Origin: Pseudomonas rhizophila
GTDB lineage: Bacteria; Pseudomonadota; Gammaproteobacteria; Pseudomonadales; Pseudomonadaceae
Reading direction: 5' to 3'
NCBI RefSeq assembly: GCF_003033885.1
Contig: NZ_CP024081.1
Location: 514,232-578,231 of the forward strand
DNA length: 64,000 nt
Shown here: positions 46,527 through 55,048 of the stretch, piece after piece
Layout: each line of letters opens with the position of its first letter
How positions within the stretch are numbered: position 1 is the stretch's first letter
Position numbers and translations under genes: made by a program
The notes under the pieces: generated by a model
Database searches by the model: none
What the model saw: the letters and a program-made list of their open reading frames with translations, nothing else
Told to the model about the DNA's origin: nothing

Positions 46527-48653
46527 TCAGAAACTCATATCCACCTTGGTCCAGAGCGTGCGCCCCGGTTCGTTGATGGCTTGCGGGTCACTCGCCGGGT
46601 AGCCGAACCCGGCGTTGCCGGCCAGGTTCAGATGTTCGGCGTAGGCTTTGCCGAACAGGTTGTCGACGCCGCTGCTGACCTTCCAGTGTTTATTGATGCG
46701 GTAGGCACCGTTGAGGGAGAACACCCCGAACCCGGAACTCTTGCCGTAGTCCTTGCCCACCACGTTGCCCTTGTTCTCGTCGACACGGTTTTGCGCGGCC
46801 ACCACGCGCCACAGGGCACCGGCGCTCCAGCGATCTTCGCTGTAGGTCAGGCCCAGGCGGGCGTCGAGCGGCGGCATCTGTGCCAGGGCGCTGCCATCGC
46901 TGCTGTTTTTGCCCCAGGCGTAGGCCAATGTTGCATCGGCTTTCCAGCGCTCGGTCAGCTTGTAGGCCGCGCCCAGCTCACCGCCCATGATCCGTGCATC
47001 AATGTTCTCGGCCCGGGAGGTGGTGCCCATCATGCCGGGCGTGTAATCGAACAGGATGTAGTCGCGCACCTGCCCGACATAACCCGACGCCCAGGCTTCG
47101 AGGGTTTCGGTTTTGTACTGCAGGCCGAAGTCGAGTTGGGTGGTTTTCTCCGGTTTGATCGAGTCGAAAGCATTCAGCGAACCGGCGGGGCCGGCGTTGG
47201 CCGAAAACAGCTCCCAGTAATCCGGGAAACGTTGCGCGTGGCCCAGGCCCGCATAGAGGGTAGTAGGGCTGTCGGCCAGATCGTGTTCGTAGCGTACGAA
47301 ACCACTGGGCAGCGTGTCGGCGCGGGTTTGGTCGGCAGTGGGATTGGGCCGGACGGACATGCCGGAGCCGATGCTTTGGCGGTAATCCTTGGCCGAGGCG
47401 CGGTCGAGGCGGGCGCCGCTGACCAGCCGGTCGCGGTCGGCGGCGTACCAGGTCAACTCACTGAACACGCCGTAGTTATGAAAGTCGGCGTCCTTGGTGC
47501 GCGGCCGTTCCTTGTAGGTGTCGATGCCCATGCTGCTGCGTTGGCGATGCTCGTTGGTCTGGGCGTCCAGGCCACTGATCAATTGCACATCGGCCCAGCG
47601 CCAGGTGGCCTTGATGCGTGCGCCGAGGGTGCGGCGGTCGACGTTGGACGCCATGGGGCCGGCCATCATCCCGGTGCCGGACGGCGTGCGCAGCGTGTAG
47701 TTGTCCATCACATGGTCGGCGTAGTTGTAGTAGACCTGCGCTTCGAGCGTATCCAGCACATCGCCCATGTTCGAACGCTCGAAACGCAAGCCCAGGCTTT
47801 CACGCTTGAACTGCGAGCCATCCATGCCACGTCCGGCGTAGCGTGCTTCACCGTCGCCCTTGCCAGCGGTCAGTTCCAGCAGGGTATCGGCATCCGGCGT
47901 CCAGCCCAGCGTCACGTCGCCGTTCCACTTGTCGTAGCGCGACGGCACCGTGTCGTTGTTGCCGTCACGATAATCGTCTGAATGAGCGGTGTTGCCGATC
48001 ACCCGCACGTAACCCAAAGACCCGCCGGCGGCCGCATCCACGACCTTGTCGAAGCGCCCGTTGGAACCGGCCAGTACGCTGGCGTTGACCCGGGTGCCCA
48101 GTTCGCCGAACTGCTCCGGCTCGCGTTCGAACAGCACGGTCCCGGCCGATGCACCAGGGCCCCAGAGCACGGTTTGCGGGCCCTTGATAACGGTGAGTTT
48201 GTCGTAGGTTTCCGGCGAAATATAGGACGTCGGCGCGTCCATCCGGCCCGGGCAAGCGCCCAGCAGCATGCTGCCATTGGTGAGAATGTTCAGCCGCGAG
48301 CCGAACATGCCCCGCAGTACCGGGTCGCCATTGGTGCCGCCGTTGCGCACCAGGGCGAAGCCGGGAATGGTCTTGAGATAATCGCCGCCGTCGCTGGCCG
48401 GCACCGGTTGGCGCGGATCCTTGGGGTTGGTGACCACGGTCAGGGGCGAGCTGGGAGCGACGGCGGTAATGACCGTCGGGCTCAGCTCTTCGATCTGAGC
48501 TTCGTGGTGAGCATGCTCGTCGGCCAGCGCACAGGGCGTGAGCAGCAGGCCGCACAGTGCGGTGGCGGTGTAGCGAAAACGAACCCGTGGCTCGTTCGGG
48601 GAGCAGCGAACCTGGGCTGCGCCCAATGCGATGTCGGCAGAAAACCTGGACAT
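46527..48653 (-). CDS. oprC: TonB-dependent copper receptor, OprC/NosA-like
   Basis: A 708-residue outer-membrane receptor. A signal-like region ends CALA near residue 44, a His-rich HAHHEAQ follows, then the plug (VPASDGGDYLKTIPGFALVRNGGTNGDPVLRGMFGSRLNILTNG) and a 22-strand type barrel ending in TLWTKVDMSF with terminal Phe. The OprC copper ligands are conserved: Cys134-x3-Met138 (CPGRM) and His314-x-Met316 (HVM), with the same 176-residue separation as I recall for P. aeruginosa OprC. It imports copper. The start at 48653 has GGAA seven bases upstream; the longer frame runs into the DUF2946-like gene. Confidence 0.93.
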   Translation of the reverse strand: MSRFSADIALGAAQVRCSPNEPRVRFRYTATALCGLLLTPCALADEHAHHEAQIEELSPTVITAVAPSSPLTVVTNPKDPRQPVPASDGGDYLKTIPGFALVRNGGTNGDPVLRGMFGSRLNILTNGSMLLGACPGRMDAPTSYISPETYDKLTVIKGPQTVLWGPGASAGTVLFEREPEQFGELGTRVNASVLAGSNGRFDKVVDAAAGGSLGYVRVIGNTAHSDDYRDGNNDTVPSRYDKWNGDVTLGWTPDADTLLELTAGKGDGEARYAGRGMDGSQFKRESLGLRFERSNMGDVLDTLEAQVYYNYADHVMDNYTLRTPSGTGMMAGPMASNVDRRTLGARIKATWRWADVQLISGLDAQTNEHRQRSSMGIDTYKERPRTKDADFHNYGVFSELTWYAADRDRLVSGARLDRASAKDYRQSIGSGMSVRPNPTADQTRADTLPSGFVRYEHDLADSPTTLYAGLGHAQRFPDYWELFSANAGPAGSLNAFDSIKPEKTTQLDFGLQYKTETLEAWASGYVGQVRDYILFDYTPGMMGTTSRAENIDARIMGGELGAAYKLTERWKADATLAYAWGKNSSDGSALAQMPPLDARLGLTYSEDRWSAGALWRVVAAQNRVDENKGNVVGKDYGKSSGFGVFSLNGAYRINKHWKVSSGVDNLFGKAYAEHLNLAGNAGFGYPASDPQAINEPGRTLWTKVDMSF

Positions 48654-48738
48654 GATGATTCCATCGAACAGACGTAAACGACACGGTCGGGCAACCTGGG
48701 GCTGTCTTTTGCGACCGGGTGAGGTAAGTGTCGGGGGT

Positions 48739-49149
48739 CTACGCGTCGAGGGGCGGTGCGCGGGTGCGGGCACCGGGGAAGAATGACGTCCGGGCATGGC
48801 CCAGGCGTGGCGAGGGGCTGGTGTAGGTGTGGGGTGGCAGGGTATCGAAGACGGCGAAGCTATGCCCCCCCGTCAGCGCGGGGCAATTGAACAGCAGGCT
48901 GCAATAACCACACTTTTCCCACAGTACGTGATGCTCGCTCTGGGGCGGGCAATGTTCGGCTTTCGGTGCTTCATGCTCGGCGTGAACGCCCGCCGACATG
49001 TCCATTTCCATGTTCATGGTCATGGACGAAGACATGCGCTGATCCATCGGCATCGACTGAGAAATCAGCGGACCGATAAAGATCATCAGCATGGCGAACA
49101 GGCTGATCCAGCTGCCGCGTGTCAGGCTCATCAGCTGACGGCGGGGCAT
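48739..49149 (-). CDS. DUF2946-like protein of the copper cluster
   Basis: A 136-residue protein with one membrane or signal segment (SWISLFAMLMIFIGPLIS) followed by a Met-rich stretch (SMPMDQRMSSSMTMNMEMDMS), then His/Cys (HAEHEAPKAEHCPP, CGYCSLLFNCPA). This pattern fits DUF2946, small proteins beside copper receptors. The Met/His/Cys content suggests periplasmic copper binding. The ATG at 49149 has AGG upstream; longer in-frame starts to 49182 are possible. It lies between the PCuAC and OprC genes. Confidence 0.8.
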   Translation of the reverse strand: MPRRQLMSLTRGSWISLFAMLMIFIGPLISQSMPMDQRMSSSMTMNMEMDMSAGVHAEHEAPKAEHCPPQSEHHVLWEKCGYCSLLFNCPALTGGHSFAVFDTLPPHTYTSPSPRLGHARTSFFPGARTRAPPLDA

Positions 49150-49188
49150 GACCGACCTGGCGCGGGGCGTTCGCATGGGCAAAGGTGA

Positions 49189-49668
49189 TCAGTGGGCGTG
49201 CGTTTGGGTTTTGCTGCTGTCGGGGGCTTTTTTCTGCACCGCGACATCGACCGTGACATCCCCCGCTTTTTCGAAATGCAGGGTCAGAGGGAAGCGTTTG
49301 CCGTCGCTGAGCAGGCTGCGATCCTCCAGCCCCAGCAGCATCACGTGATAAGCCATCGGCGCGAAGGTGACAGTCGCACCGGGGGCGATATCAACGACGG
49401 GCACCGCTTGCATTTTCATCAGGTCGTTTTGCATCACGTGTTCGTGGAGCTCGGCTTTGTCGGCAATCGGCGAATCGACGCTGAGCAGTTTGTCGGCGGT
49501 TGTGCCCTTGTTGTGAATCACGAAGTACGCGGCCACGGTCGGCGCATTGGGCGGCAACTCCTGGGACCATGGATGAGCGATTTCAAGCTCGCCCGCTTTG
49601 TACTGGTGAGCTTGGGCGAAGCCGACGGGAAGCAGCAGGGCGGCCAGCAGGATAAGTCTGTTCAGCAT
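49189..49668 (-). CDS. PCuAC-family periplasmic copper chaperone
   Basis: A 159-residue chaperone with a signal peptide ending AQA at about 20. The exact motif H-x10-M-x21-H-x-M is present as His75, Met86, His108 and Met110 (ELHEHVMQ ... MKMQ ... YHVM). The C-terminus ends in a His-rich THAH. PCuAC binds Cu(I) and passes it to cytochrome oxidase or other targets. It lies in the copper cluster, 47 bases after a DUF2946-like gene. Confidence 0.95.
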   Translation of the reverse strand: MLNRLILLAALLLPVGFAQAHQYKAGELEIAHPWSQELPPNAPTVAAYFVIHNKGTTADKLLSVDSPIADKAELHEHVMQNDLMKMQAVPVVDIAPGATVTFAPMAYHVMLLGLEDRSLLSDGKRFPLTLHFEKAGDVTVDVAVQKKAPDSSKTQTHAH

Positions 49669-49715
49669 GGGTCATTCTCCGGAACGATTCAGGGCGCAGG
49701 GGCATGCGGGAAGAA

Positions 49716-50120
49716 TCAGGCCAGAGGTGAGGCGCGGGGATTGAGGCTCGGCCATTGCTGGCGCGGTGTGGGGCTGTCGAGCAGTGGGTGGGCAGCGCCG
49801 CGATGGGCCGGCTGAGCATTTAGGTACAACTGCGGCTCGTGCCCGGTGAGCGCCACCAAGGGCGGCGACCCCGCACAGCACCAGCAATGCTGCATCGTCG
49901 AGTGATCGTCGTTCTGCGGCGTGCTCTGCTCGAACTTGCCCAGGGAAATCGCCACCAGTTTCGTTCCGCTGGAAGAGCAGAAACTGCCCCACAGCAATTG
50001 CTCGGCTGGCGACTGGGCCTGTGCCATCGCCCCACCGCTGCCGGAAAGCGGCATGGCAAGCATGTTGAACAGCACTGCGAAGCAGGCGATCCAGGCAAAT
50101 GCAAGCCGTTGTCGGGACAT
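49716..50120 (-). CDS. DUF2946-like secreted protein
   Basis: A 134-residue protein with a signal peptide (LAFAWIACFAVLFNMLAMPL) and the C-terminal part HCWCCAGSPPLVAL, a CxC/CC group with preceding His typical of DUF2946. It probably binds copper in the periplasm. Start at 50120 chosen for the signal peptide; an upstream start has no ribosome site. First gene of the copper row. Confidence 0.78.
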   Translation of the reverse strand: MSRQRLAFAWIACFAVLFNMLAMPLSGSGGAMAQAQSPAEQLLWGSFCSSSGTKLVAISLGKFEQSTPQNDDHSTMQHCWCCAGSPPLVALTGHEPQLYLNAQPAHRGAAHPLLDSPTPRQQWPSLNPRASPLA

Positions 50121-50439
50121 GGGGCAATCCGCTCGATGGTCGATCAGGTGGCGGTATTTAGCCTGATCGGGGTTGATAAGTAAAAAGAGCACGTGCGGTG
50201 TAGGGTCGCAGGGCTTGGGTTAACAGTAGCAACAGATCTTCAAGGAAGTGCTTTTATGGCAAGGGATTTTGATCATCTCCGGCTCTGCGTTCAAAAGCAG
50301 AGTAGGGGCTTCATCATGTGTTTATAGCTTCGTGTCAGGGCCATAGCATTCCTTTGAAAATCTAGGGGTGTGCGCACTCTTTGTGGCGAGGGGATTTATC
50401 CCCGTTGGGGCGCGAAGCGGCCCTGGGTGCAGGGGACTG
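50121..50439. other. Gene-poor gap upstream of the copper cluster
   Basis: This 319-base gap should hold the promoter of the copper row. A 23-codon frame at 50256-50327 on the plus strand has a fair ribosome site (GGAAG) but no family resemblance. A different REP type lies at 50382. Confidence 0.35.
50382..50423. repeat. REP element of a second family
   Basis: TGTGGCGAGGGGATTTATCC followed by a GTTGGGGCGCGAAGCGG tail is another REP type common in fluorescent pseudomonads. The stem is GGGGAT/ATCCCC. It abuts the end of cobK. Confidence 0.75.
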
Positions 50440-51162
50440 TCAGACCAAATGCCGAAGCCCCTGCAGCACCTCACCCACCGTCCCAAACTCCCGATCCACC
50501 CCCGGCAACACCGGCCGCTTCAACACCAACACCGGCAGCCCCCGCTCCCGCGCTACTTCCAGCTTCGGCTCGGTGGCCGTGCTGCCGCTGTTCTTGCTGA
50601 TCAGCACATCGATCCGCCGCCGTTCGAACAGTTCGCGCTCACCGTCAATATGAAACGGTCCACGAGCACCTATGACTTCGCAGCGCTCATTACCGGGGTA
50701 AACCTCCAGGGCCCGCAGGGTCCAGAATTGCTCGGGCGGGATTTCGTGCAGGTGTTGCAGCGGCTCGCGGCCAAGGGTGAAGAGGGGGCGGTGGAACGGC
50801 AGCAGGGCCTGGATCAGTTCGGCCCAGTCGGCCACTTCGCGCCAGTCATCCCCGGCCTGGGGTTGCCATGCCGGACGGCGCAGGGCCCAGCAGGGAATGC
50901 CGCAAGCGCGGGCTGCGTGGGCGGCGTTGTGGCTGATCTGTGCGGCGTAGGGGTGGGTCGCATCCAGCAACAGGTCGATGCTTTGGTCACGAATGAATTG
51001 CGTCAGCCCTTCGGCGCCGCCGTAGCCGCCGACGCGCACCTGACAGGTCAGGTCGGTGGGAACGCGGCCGATCCCCGCCAGGCTGTAGAGGTGTGTTGGG
51101 CCCAGGGTGCGGGCGATGGCCAGGGCTTCGGTGACACCCCCCAGCAGCAGGATGCGTTTCAT
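50440..51162 (-). CDS. cobK: Precorrin-6A reductase
   Basis: A 240-residue NADPH-dependent reductase that converts precorrin-6A to precorrin-6B. CobK segments are [17 protein letters not shown] at the N-terminus, [20 protein letters not shown], and [32 protein letters not shown]. Its start overlaps cbiD in ATGA. It is last gene of the cobL-cbiD-cobK row. Confidence 0.94.
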   Translation of the reverse strand: MKRILLLGGVTEALAIARTLGPTHLYSLAGIGRVPTDLTCQVRVGGYGGAEGLTQFIRDQSIDLLLDATHPYAAQISHNAAHAARACGIPCWALRRPAWQPQAGDDWREVADWAELIQALLPFHRPLFTLGREPLQHLHEIPPEQFWTLRALEVYPGNERCEVIGARGPFHIDGERELFERRRIDVLISKNSGSTATEPKLEVARERGLPVLVLKRPVLPGVDREFGTVGEVLQGLRHLV

Positions 51163-52256
51163 TTGAAAGCTCCGGCGTGACCGACGACGGCGCCCTGGCG
51201 GTCGATGGCGAAGACTTCGACCTGGACCTGGGCTGGTACGATGCCGCGAGCGAAGGCCAAGGCGTGTTCGCAGACTGCGTCGCCGAGGGCGATGCCAGCG
51301 GCGCTGGCCATCGCCAGGGCTTGCTGGCTGGTGTTGGCCTGGCGAATGCCTTGCTGCAATGCCTCATCGGCACCGATGGCGGCTGCCCATTGCGCCAGTT
51401 GTGGCAGGTCGATACTTGAATGACGGCTGTGCAGGTCCATGTGACCGGCGGCCAATTTGCTGATTTTGCCAAAGCCGCCACAGAGGCTGAGTTTCTCCAC
51501 GGGCACCTTGCGCACATGCTTGAGCACCGCCCCGACAAAATCGCCCATTTCGATCAGGGCGATTTCCGGCAGGTTGTAGACCCGGCGCATGGTGTCTTCG
51601 CTGGCGTTGCCGGTGCAGGCGGCGATGTGCAGGTAACCGTTGGTTTTCGCCACGTCGATGCCCTGGTGGATCGAGGCAATGTAGGCCGCGCAGGAGAATG
51701 GTCGGACGATGCCGCTGGTGCCGAGGATCGACAGGCCGCCGAGGATCCCCAGCCGGGGATTCATGGTTTTCAGCGCCAGCGCTTCGCCGCCCTCAACGTT
51801 GACCGTGACCTCGAAGCCGCCGGCATACCCGGCTTGCTCGGCCAGCCGTCCCAGGTGGTCGCCGATCATTTTACGTGGTACCGGATTGATCGCCGGCTCA
51901 CCGACGTCCAATACCAATCCTGGCCGCGTCACGGTGCCCACGCCACGCCCGGCAATGAAGCGCACCCCAGGCTCGGCTGTCAGCCGCACTTGGGAAAACA
52001 GCAGCGCGCCGTGGGTCACGTCCGGGTCATCGCCGGCGTCCTTGATCGTCCCGGCTTCGGCGCCTTGCTCGGTCAGGCGGCAGAATTCCAGGCGCATCTG
52101 CACGTGCTTGCCTTTGGGCAGCACGATCTCCACGGCATCGGCCTGGATGCCGCAAAGCAGCAGCCGGGCGGCCGCCAGACTGGTGGCGGTGGCGCAACTG
52201 CCGGTGGTCAGGCCGCTGCGCAGGGGCGCGGGTTGTTCGGCGGTTTCGTCACGCAT
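51159..52256 (-). CDS. cbiD: Cobalt-precorrin-5B C1-methyltransferase, CbiD
   Basis: A 365-residue CbiD. Segments are [56 protein letters not shown], and [17 protein letters not shown]. CbiD methylates C1 using SAM in the anaerobic path; pseudomonads use it in place of CobF in an otherwise oxygen-dependent path. It overlaps cobL by eight bases and cobK by four. Confidence 0.94.
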   Translation of the reverse strand: MRDETAEQPAPLRSGLTTGSCATATSLAAARLLLCGIQADAVEIVLPKGKHVQMRLEFCRLTEQGAEAGTIKDAGDDPDVTHGALLFSQVRLTAEPGVRFIAGRGVGTVTRPGLVLDVGEPAINPVPRKMIGDHLGRLAEQAGYAGGFEVTVNVEGGEALALKTMNPRLGILGGLSILGTSGIVRPFSCAAYIASIHQGIDVAKTNGYLHIAACTGNASEDTMRRVYNLPEIALIEMGDFVGAVLKHVRKVPVEKLSLCGGFGKISKLAAGHMDLHSRHSSIDLPQLAQWAAAIGADEALQQGIRQANTSQQALAMASAAGIALGDAVCEHALAFARGIVPAQVQVEVFAIDRQGAVVGHAGAFK

Positions 52257-53460
52257 CGAAGGGTTTGACCAGGTCGAGCAAGGTGATGGGCAATGCCTGG
52301 CGCCAGGTGTCGAACTCGCCCAATGGCTGGGCCTGGGCGATGTGGATACGGGTCAGTTCGCCGCCATGAAGTTCGCGCCAGTTCATCAGCGTCATCTCGC
52401 TCTGCAGCGTCACGGCGTTGGCCACCAGCCGTCCGCCGGGCTTGAGTCGAGCCCAGCAAGCGTCGAGCACGCCCTCGCGGGTTACGCCGCCGCCGATGAA
52501 TACCGCGTCCGGCGGCTCCAGTCCTTCCAGAGCCTGCGGTGCCCGCCCGCGGATCAGTTGCAGACCGGGCACGCCTAGGGTGTCGCGGTTTCGTTCGATC
52601 AACCCTTGGCGGCCTTCGTCGGCCTCGATGGCCAGGGCTCGGCAACTGGGGTGGGCGCGCATCCATTCGATACCGATGGAGCCGCTGCCCGCCCCCACAT
52701 CCCAGAGCAATTCACCGGGCATCGGGGCCAGACGGGCGAGGGTAATGGCGCGCACGTCACGTTTGGTGAGCTGGCCGTCATGTTCAAACGCAGTGTCCGG
52801 CAAACCGGCCAGGCGCGACAGGCGCAACGCCGAGGGTTCGGCGCGGCATTCGATGGCGATCAGGTTCAGGTCCGCGACGGTGGGATCGGACCATTGTGCC
52901 GCACAGCTTTCGATCCGCCGTTCGGCGGCGCCGCCCAGATGTTCGAGCACGGTCATGGGGCTGGGGCCGAAGCCGCGCTCGCGAAGTAGCGCCGCCACGG
53001 CGGCAGGACTGTGGCGGTCGTTGCTCAGCAGCAACAGCCGGACGCCTGTGGATAAGTGAGCGCTGAGTGCCGCCAGGGGCCGTGCCACCAGCGACAGGGT
53101 GACCACCTCCTGCAAGGGCCAACCCATGCGGGCCGCCGCCAGCGAACAGGACGATGGCGCTGGAATGACCCGCATCTGCTCGCCAGGCAGGTGTTTGGCG
53201 AGGCTGGCGCCTACGCCATAGAACATGGGATCGCCGCTGGCCAGCACGCACACGGGGTCTCCGCGCCGTGCCAGCAGCGGTTCGAGGGAAAATGGACTGG
53301 GCCACAGCTCCCGTTCACCGCGGATGCACAGCGGCAATAGCGCCAACTGGCGCTCACTGCCCAGAATACGCGAGGCCTGCAGCAAAGCGTGGCGAGCCGC
53401 TCGGCCCAGGCCCTTGAAGCCGTCTTCACCGATGCCCACTACGGTCAGCCAGGGGGTCAT
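52249..53460 (-). CDS. cobL: Precorrin-6Y C5,15-methyltransferase (decarboxylating)
   Basis: A 403-residue CobL (CbiE-CbiT fusion). The first half is a tetrapyrrole methylase ([23 protein letters not shown] and [20 protein letters not shown]); the second half, from about residue 220, is a class I SAM methyltransferase ([21 protein letters not shown]). It adds methyls at C5 and C15 and removes the C12 acetate carboxyl. First gene of the minus-strand cob row. Confidence 0.95.
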   Translation of the reverse strand: MTPWLTVVGIGEDGFKGLGRAARHALLQASRILGSERQLALLPLCIRGERELWPSPFSLEPLLARRGDPVCVLASGDPMFYGVGASLAKHLPGEQMRVIPAPSSCSLAAARMGWPLQEVVTLSLVARPLAALSAHLSTGVRLLLLSNDRHSPAAVAALLRERGFGPSPMTVLEHLGGAAERRIESCAAQWSDPTVADLNLIAIECRAEPSALRLSRLAGLPDTAFEHDGQLTKRDVRAITLARLAPMPGELLWDVGAGSGSIGIEWMRAHPSCRALAIEADEGRQGLIERNRDTLGVPGLQLIRGRAPQALEGLEPPDAVFIGGGVTREGVLDACWARLKPGGRLVANAVTLQSEMTLMNWRELHGGELTRIHIAQAQPLGEFDTWRQALPITLLDLVKPFDA

Positions 53461-53599
53461 CTCTGTTCCTCGAATGGATAGGTTTGATCGGCGGGCTTGT
53501 TGCGCACGCGAACCGGGCCGCCATCATACCGTGCGCCTTCGGTTATGGCGTGGGCCGTTGGGAGCCTGCCGGCGTGCGGCACCGATTCAGACAGACCGC

Positions 53600-53694
53600 T
53601 TCGCGAGCAGGCTCGCTCCCACAGTTTTGATCGGGGGAGGCACAAGGTCTGTGTTTGCCACAGGTCCCCTGTGGGAGCGAGCTTGCTCGCGATG
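53600..53694. repeat. REPIN at the left side of the zeta-like gene
   Basis: An inverted REP pair. The right half continues into a 17-base stretch GCACATTCAACATCACC at 53701-53717 that recurs at 54855-54871 beyond the zeta-like gene. Confidence 0.87.
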
Positions 53695-53737
53695 GCGCCG
53701 GCACATTCAACATCACCGTCTCAAGCAGGCAGCCGAT

Positions 53738-54643
53738 TCATCGGTAGACGTATTTGAGGATATAGGCATACAGATCGTTGTAGACCGAGTCGGGTACGTG
53801 TTCAGCATGGGGCTGGGTCTTGAGCAGTGTCAGGTGGCACTCCTTTACCATTTCTTCGCGGTCGCCGATGAGGTGGAGGCGGTTGTTGGTGATGATCTCG
53901 AAGGCATTTGCATAAACCACCTTCGGTCCCGCGATGAGCAAAGTCCCGTCCGGATCGAGGGTATAGGTGCTTTGGGTGCGCAGGATCCGTTCCTTCAAAG
54001 GGCCGAACCCGCGCTCGTACAAGCATATCTGCGAGCCGCTGACTGCTTTGGCCGCCGTCTCGATAGCCAGCAGGGTCGGCTGGGCGTTGCCCAGGCTGGC
54101 ATTGAGCGCCGATAGCGTGACGAACCTTTCCAGCTCCTGTTTTTCCAGGCTTCTGAGGGCTCTTTTGATACTCGATAGATGAGCGAACTCTTTTTTGCAG
54201 GCGATGATGTGGGTTTCCAGCTGATAGCCCGCTGCCGTGGCCATCGCCGGGAAGGCCGCGAAATCGATGCTATCGAACGCGCATTCCATGATGATGTTGT
54301 ATTTTTTCCTGAACGCCTCTGCGAAGATTTTCGAGCAAACCTCTCGAACAAAGGCCTCTGTATGCTCATAAGCATGCAGCACACCGCGTTTGATCATTTC
54401 GGCGTAGTGAGGGTGTTTTTCCCGGTACTCGGGCAGGTACAGGCGCACATGATTGTCGTAGCGTTGGGAGGGCAGGAGGCTTTTTTCCAGCAGATAGGTT
54501 TTACCCGATCCCTGCGATCCGGCGACGATCAGCATTTTGGGGACGGACTCGACCGTAATGCCATTGAACAGCGTGTCGGTGATTCCGGTGAATGCGGTCG
54601 TGACCTGTTCCGGGGTGTAGGCGTAATTCGATGTGTGTGGCAT
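53738..54643 (-). CDS. Zeta-toxin-like P-loop kinase
   Basis: A 301-residue cytoplasmic protein with Walker A GSQGSGKT at 42-49 within PKMLIVAGSQGSGKTYLL, then a conserved-looking IIMECAFDSIDFAAFPAMATAAGYQ, the zeta-type Glu/Asp region. Zeta toxins phosphorylate UDP-N-acetylglucosamine and block wall synthesis; related kinases have other substrates. No epsilon-type antitoxin gene is adjacent, so it may be a solitary kinase. Base composition is visibly less G/C-rich than the cob genes on both sides. It splits the divergent cobL/cobG region, bounded by REPIN halves. Confidence 0.82.
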   Translation of the reverse strand: MPHTSNYAYTPEQVTTAFTGITDTLFNGITVESVPKMLIVAGSQGSGKTYLLEKSLLPSQRYDNHVRLYLPEYREKHPHYAEMIKRGVLHAYEHTEAFVREVCSKIFAEAFRKKYNIIMECAFDSIDFAAFPAMATAAGYQLETHIIACKKEFAHLSSIKRALRSLEKQELERFVTLSALNASLGNAQPTLLAIETAAKAVSGSQICLYERGFGPLKERILRTQSTYTLDPDGTLLIAGPKVVYANAFEIITNNRLHLIGDREEMVKECHLTLLKTQPHAEHVPDSVYNDLYAYILKYVYR

Positions 54644-55048
54644 ATCCTGATGTCCTTATCAAAGATTCCCATGAAGTGAAGTGAGTGGTTGCCCTTTGAA
54701 TAAAGCGGGGTTTTGCGGCTTGTTCAAATGAGCATGTGTTCCAAGATATGTGCCTGTTTTTTAAGGTAAAAATCCCTACATGGAAGGCGCCGGAAACTTA
54801 CGTCAGCGTGCCTGACACCGAACCCCTTTGGCGGGCTTGCTCGCGAAGGCGTTGGCACATTCAACATCACCCTTTCAGGTGGACCGCTATCGCGAACAGG
54901 CTCGCTCCCCCCGTTTTGTGGCCGTGATCGGCTCCCTGGCGCAGCGCGATGCCCGCAATCCGACCAGCAAGCTTTTCATGCCCCCCGGCAAAGCAGGCAT
55001 AATGGCGGGCCTTCGCCGTTGCGGCGTGCCTTATCGACCGGTTTGCCC
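54644..55048. other. Gap before cobG, no gene seen
   Basis: This stretch of about 405 bases should hold promoters of both the zeta-like gene and cobG. Its first half is A/T-richer. It contains the degenerate REP pair at 54825. No cobalamin riboswitch (B12 box GCCACTG) was found on either strand. Confidence 0.4.
54825..54912. repeat. Degenerate REPIN at the right side of the zeta-like gene
   Basis: Both arms are decayed: CTTTGGCGGGCTTGCTCGCGA and, inverted, TATCGCGAACAGGCTCGCTC. The spacer contains GCACATTCAACATCACC, identical to the sequence at 53701. Confidence 0.78.

Noticed and set aside
45135..47981. A 948-residue open frame on the plus strand
   Set aside because: It lies antisense to the PepSY and OprC-like genes, whose family motifs are unmistakable, and its composition (His, Gln, Val, Gly rich) is that of a shadow frame in high-GC DNA.
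50256..50327. 23-codon leader peptide upstream of the copper row
   Set aside because: It is on the strand opposite to the copper genes and does not lead into any gene; only the GGAAG supports it.
53461..53599. Cobalamin riboswitch upstream of cobL
   Set aside because: No GCCACTG B12 box or its complement was found in this leader.
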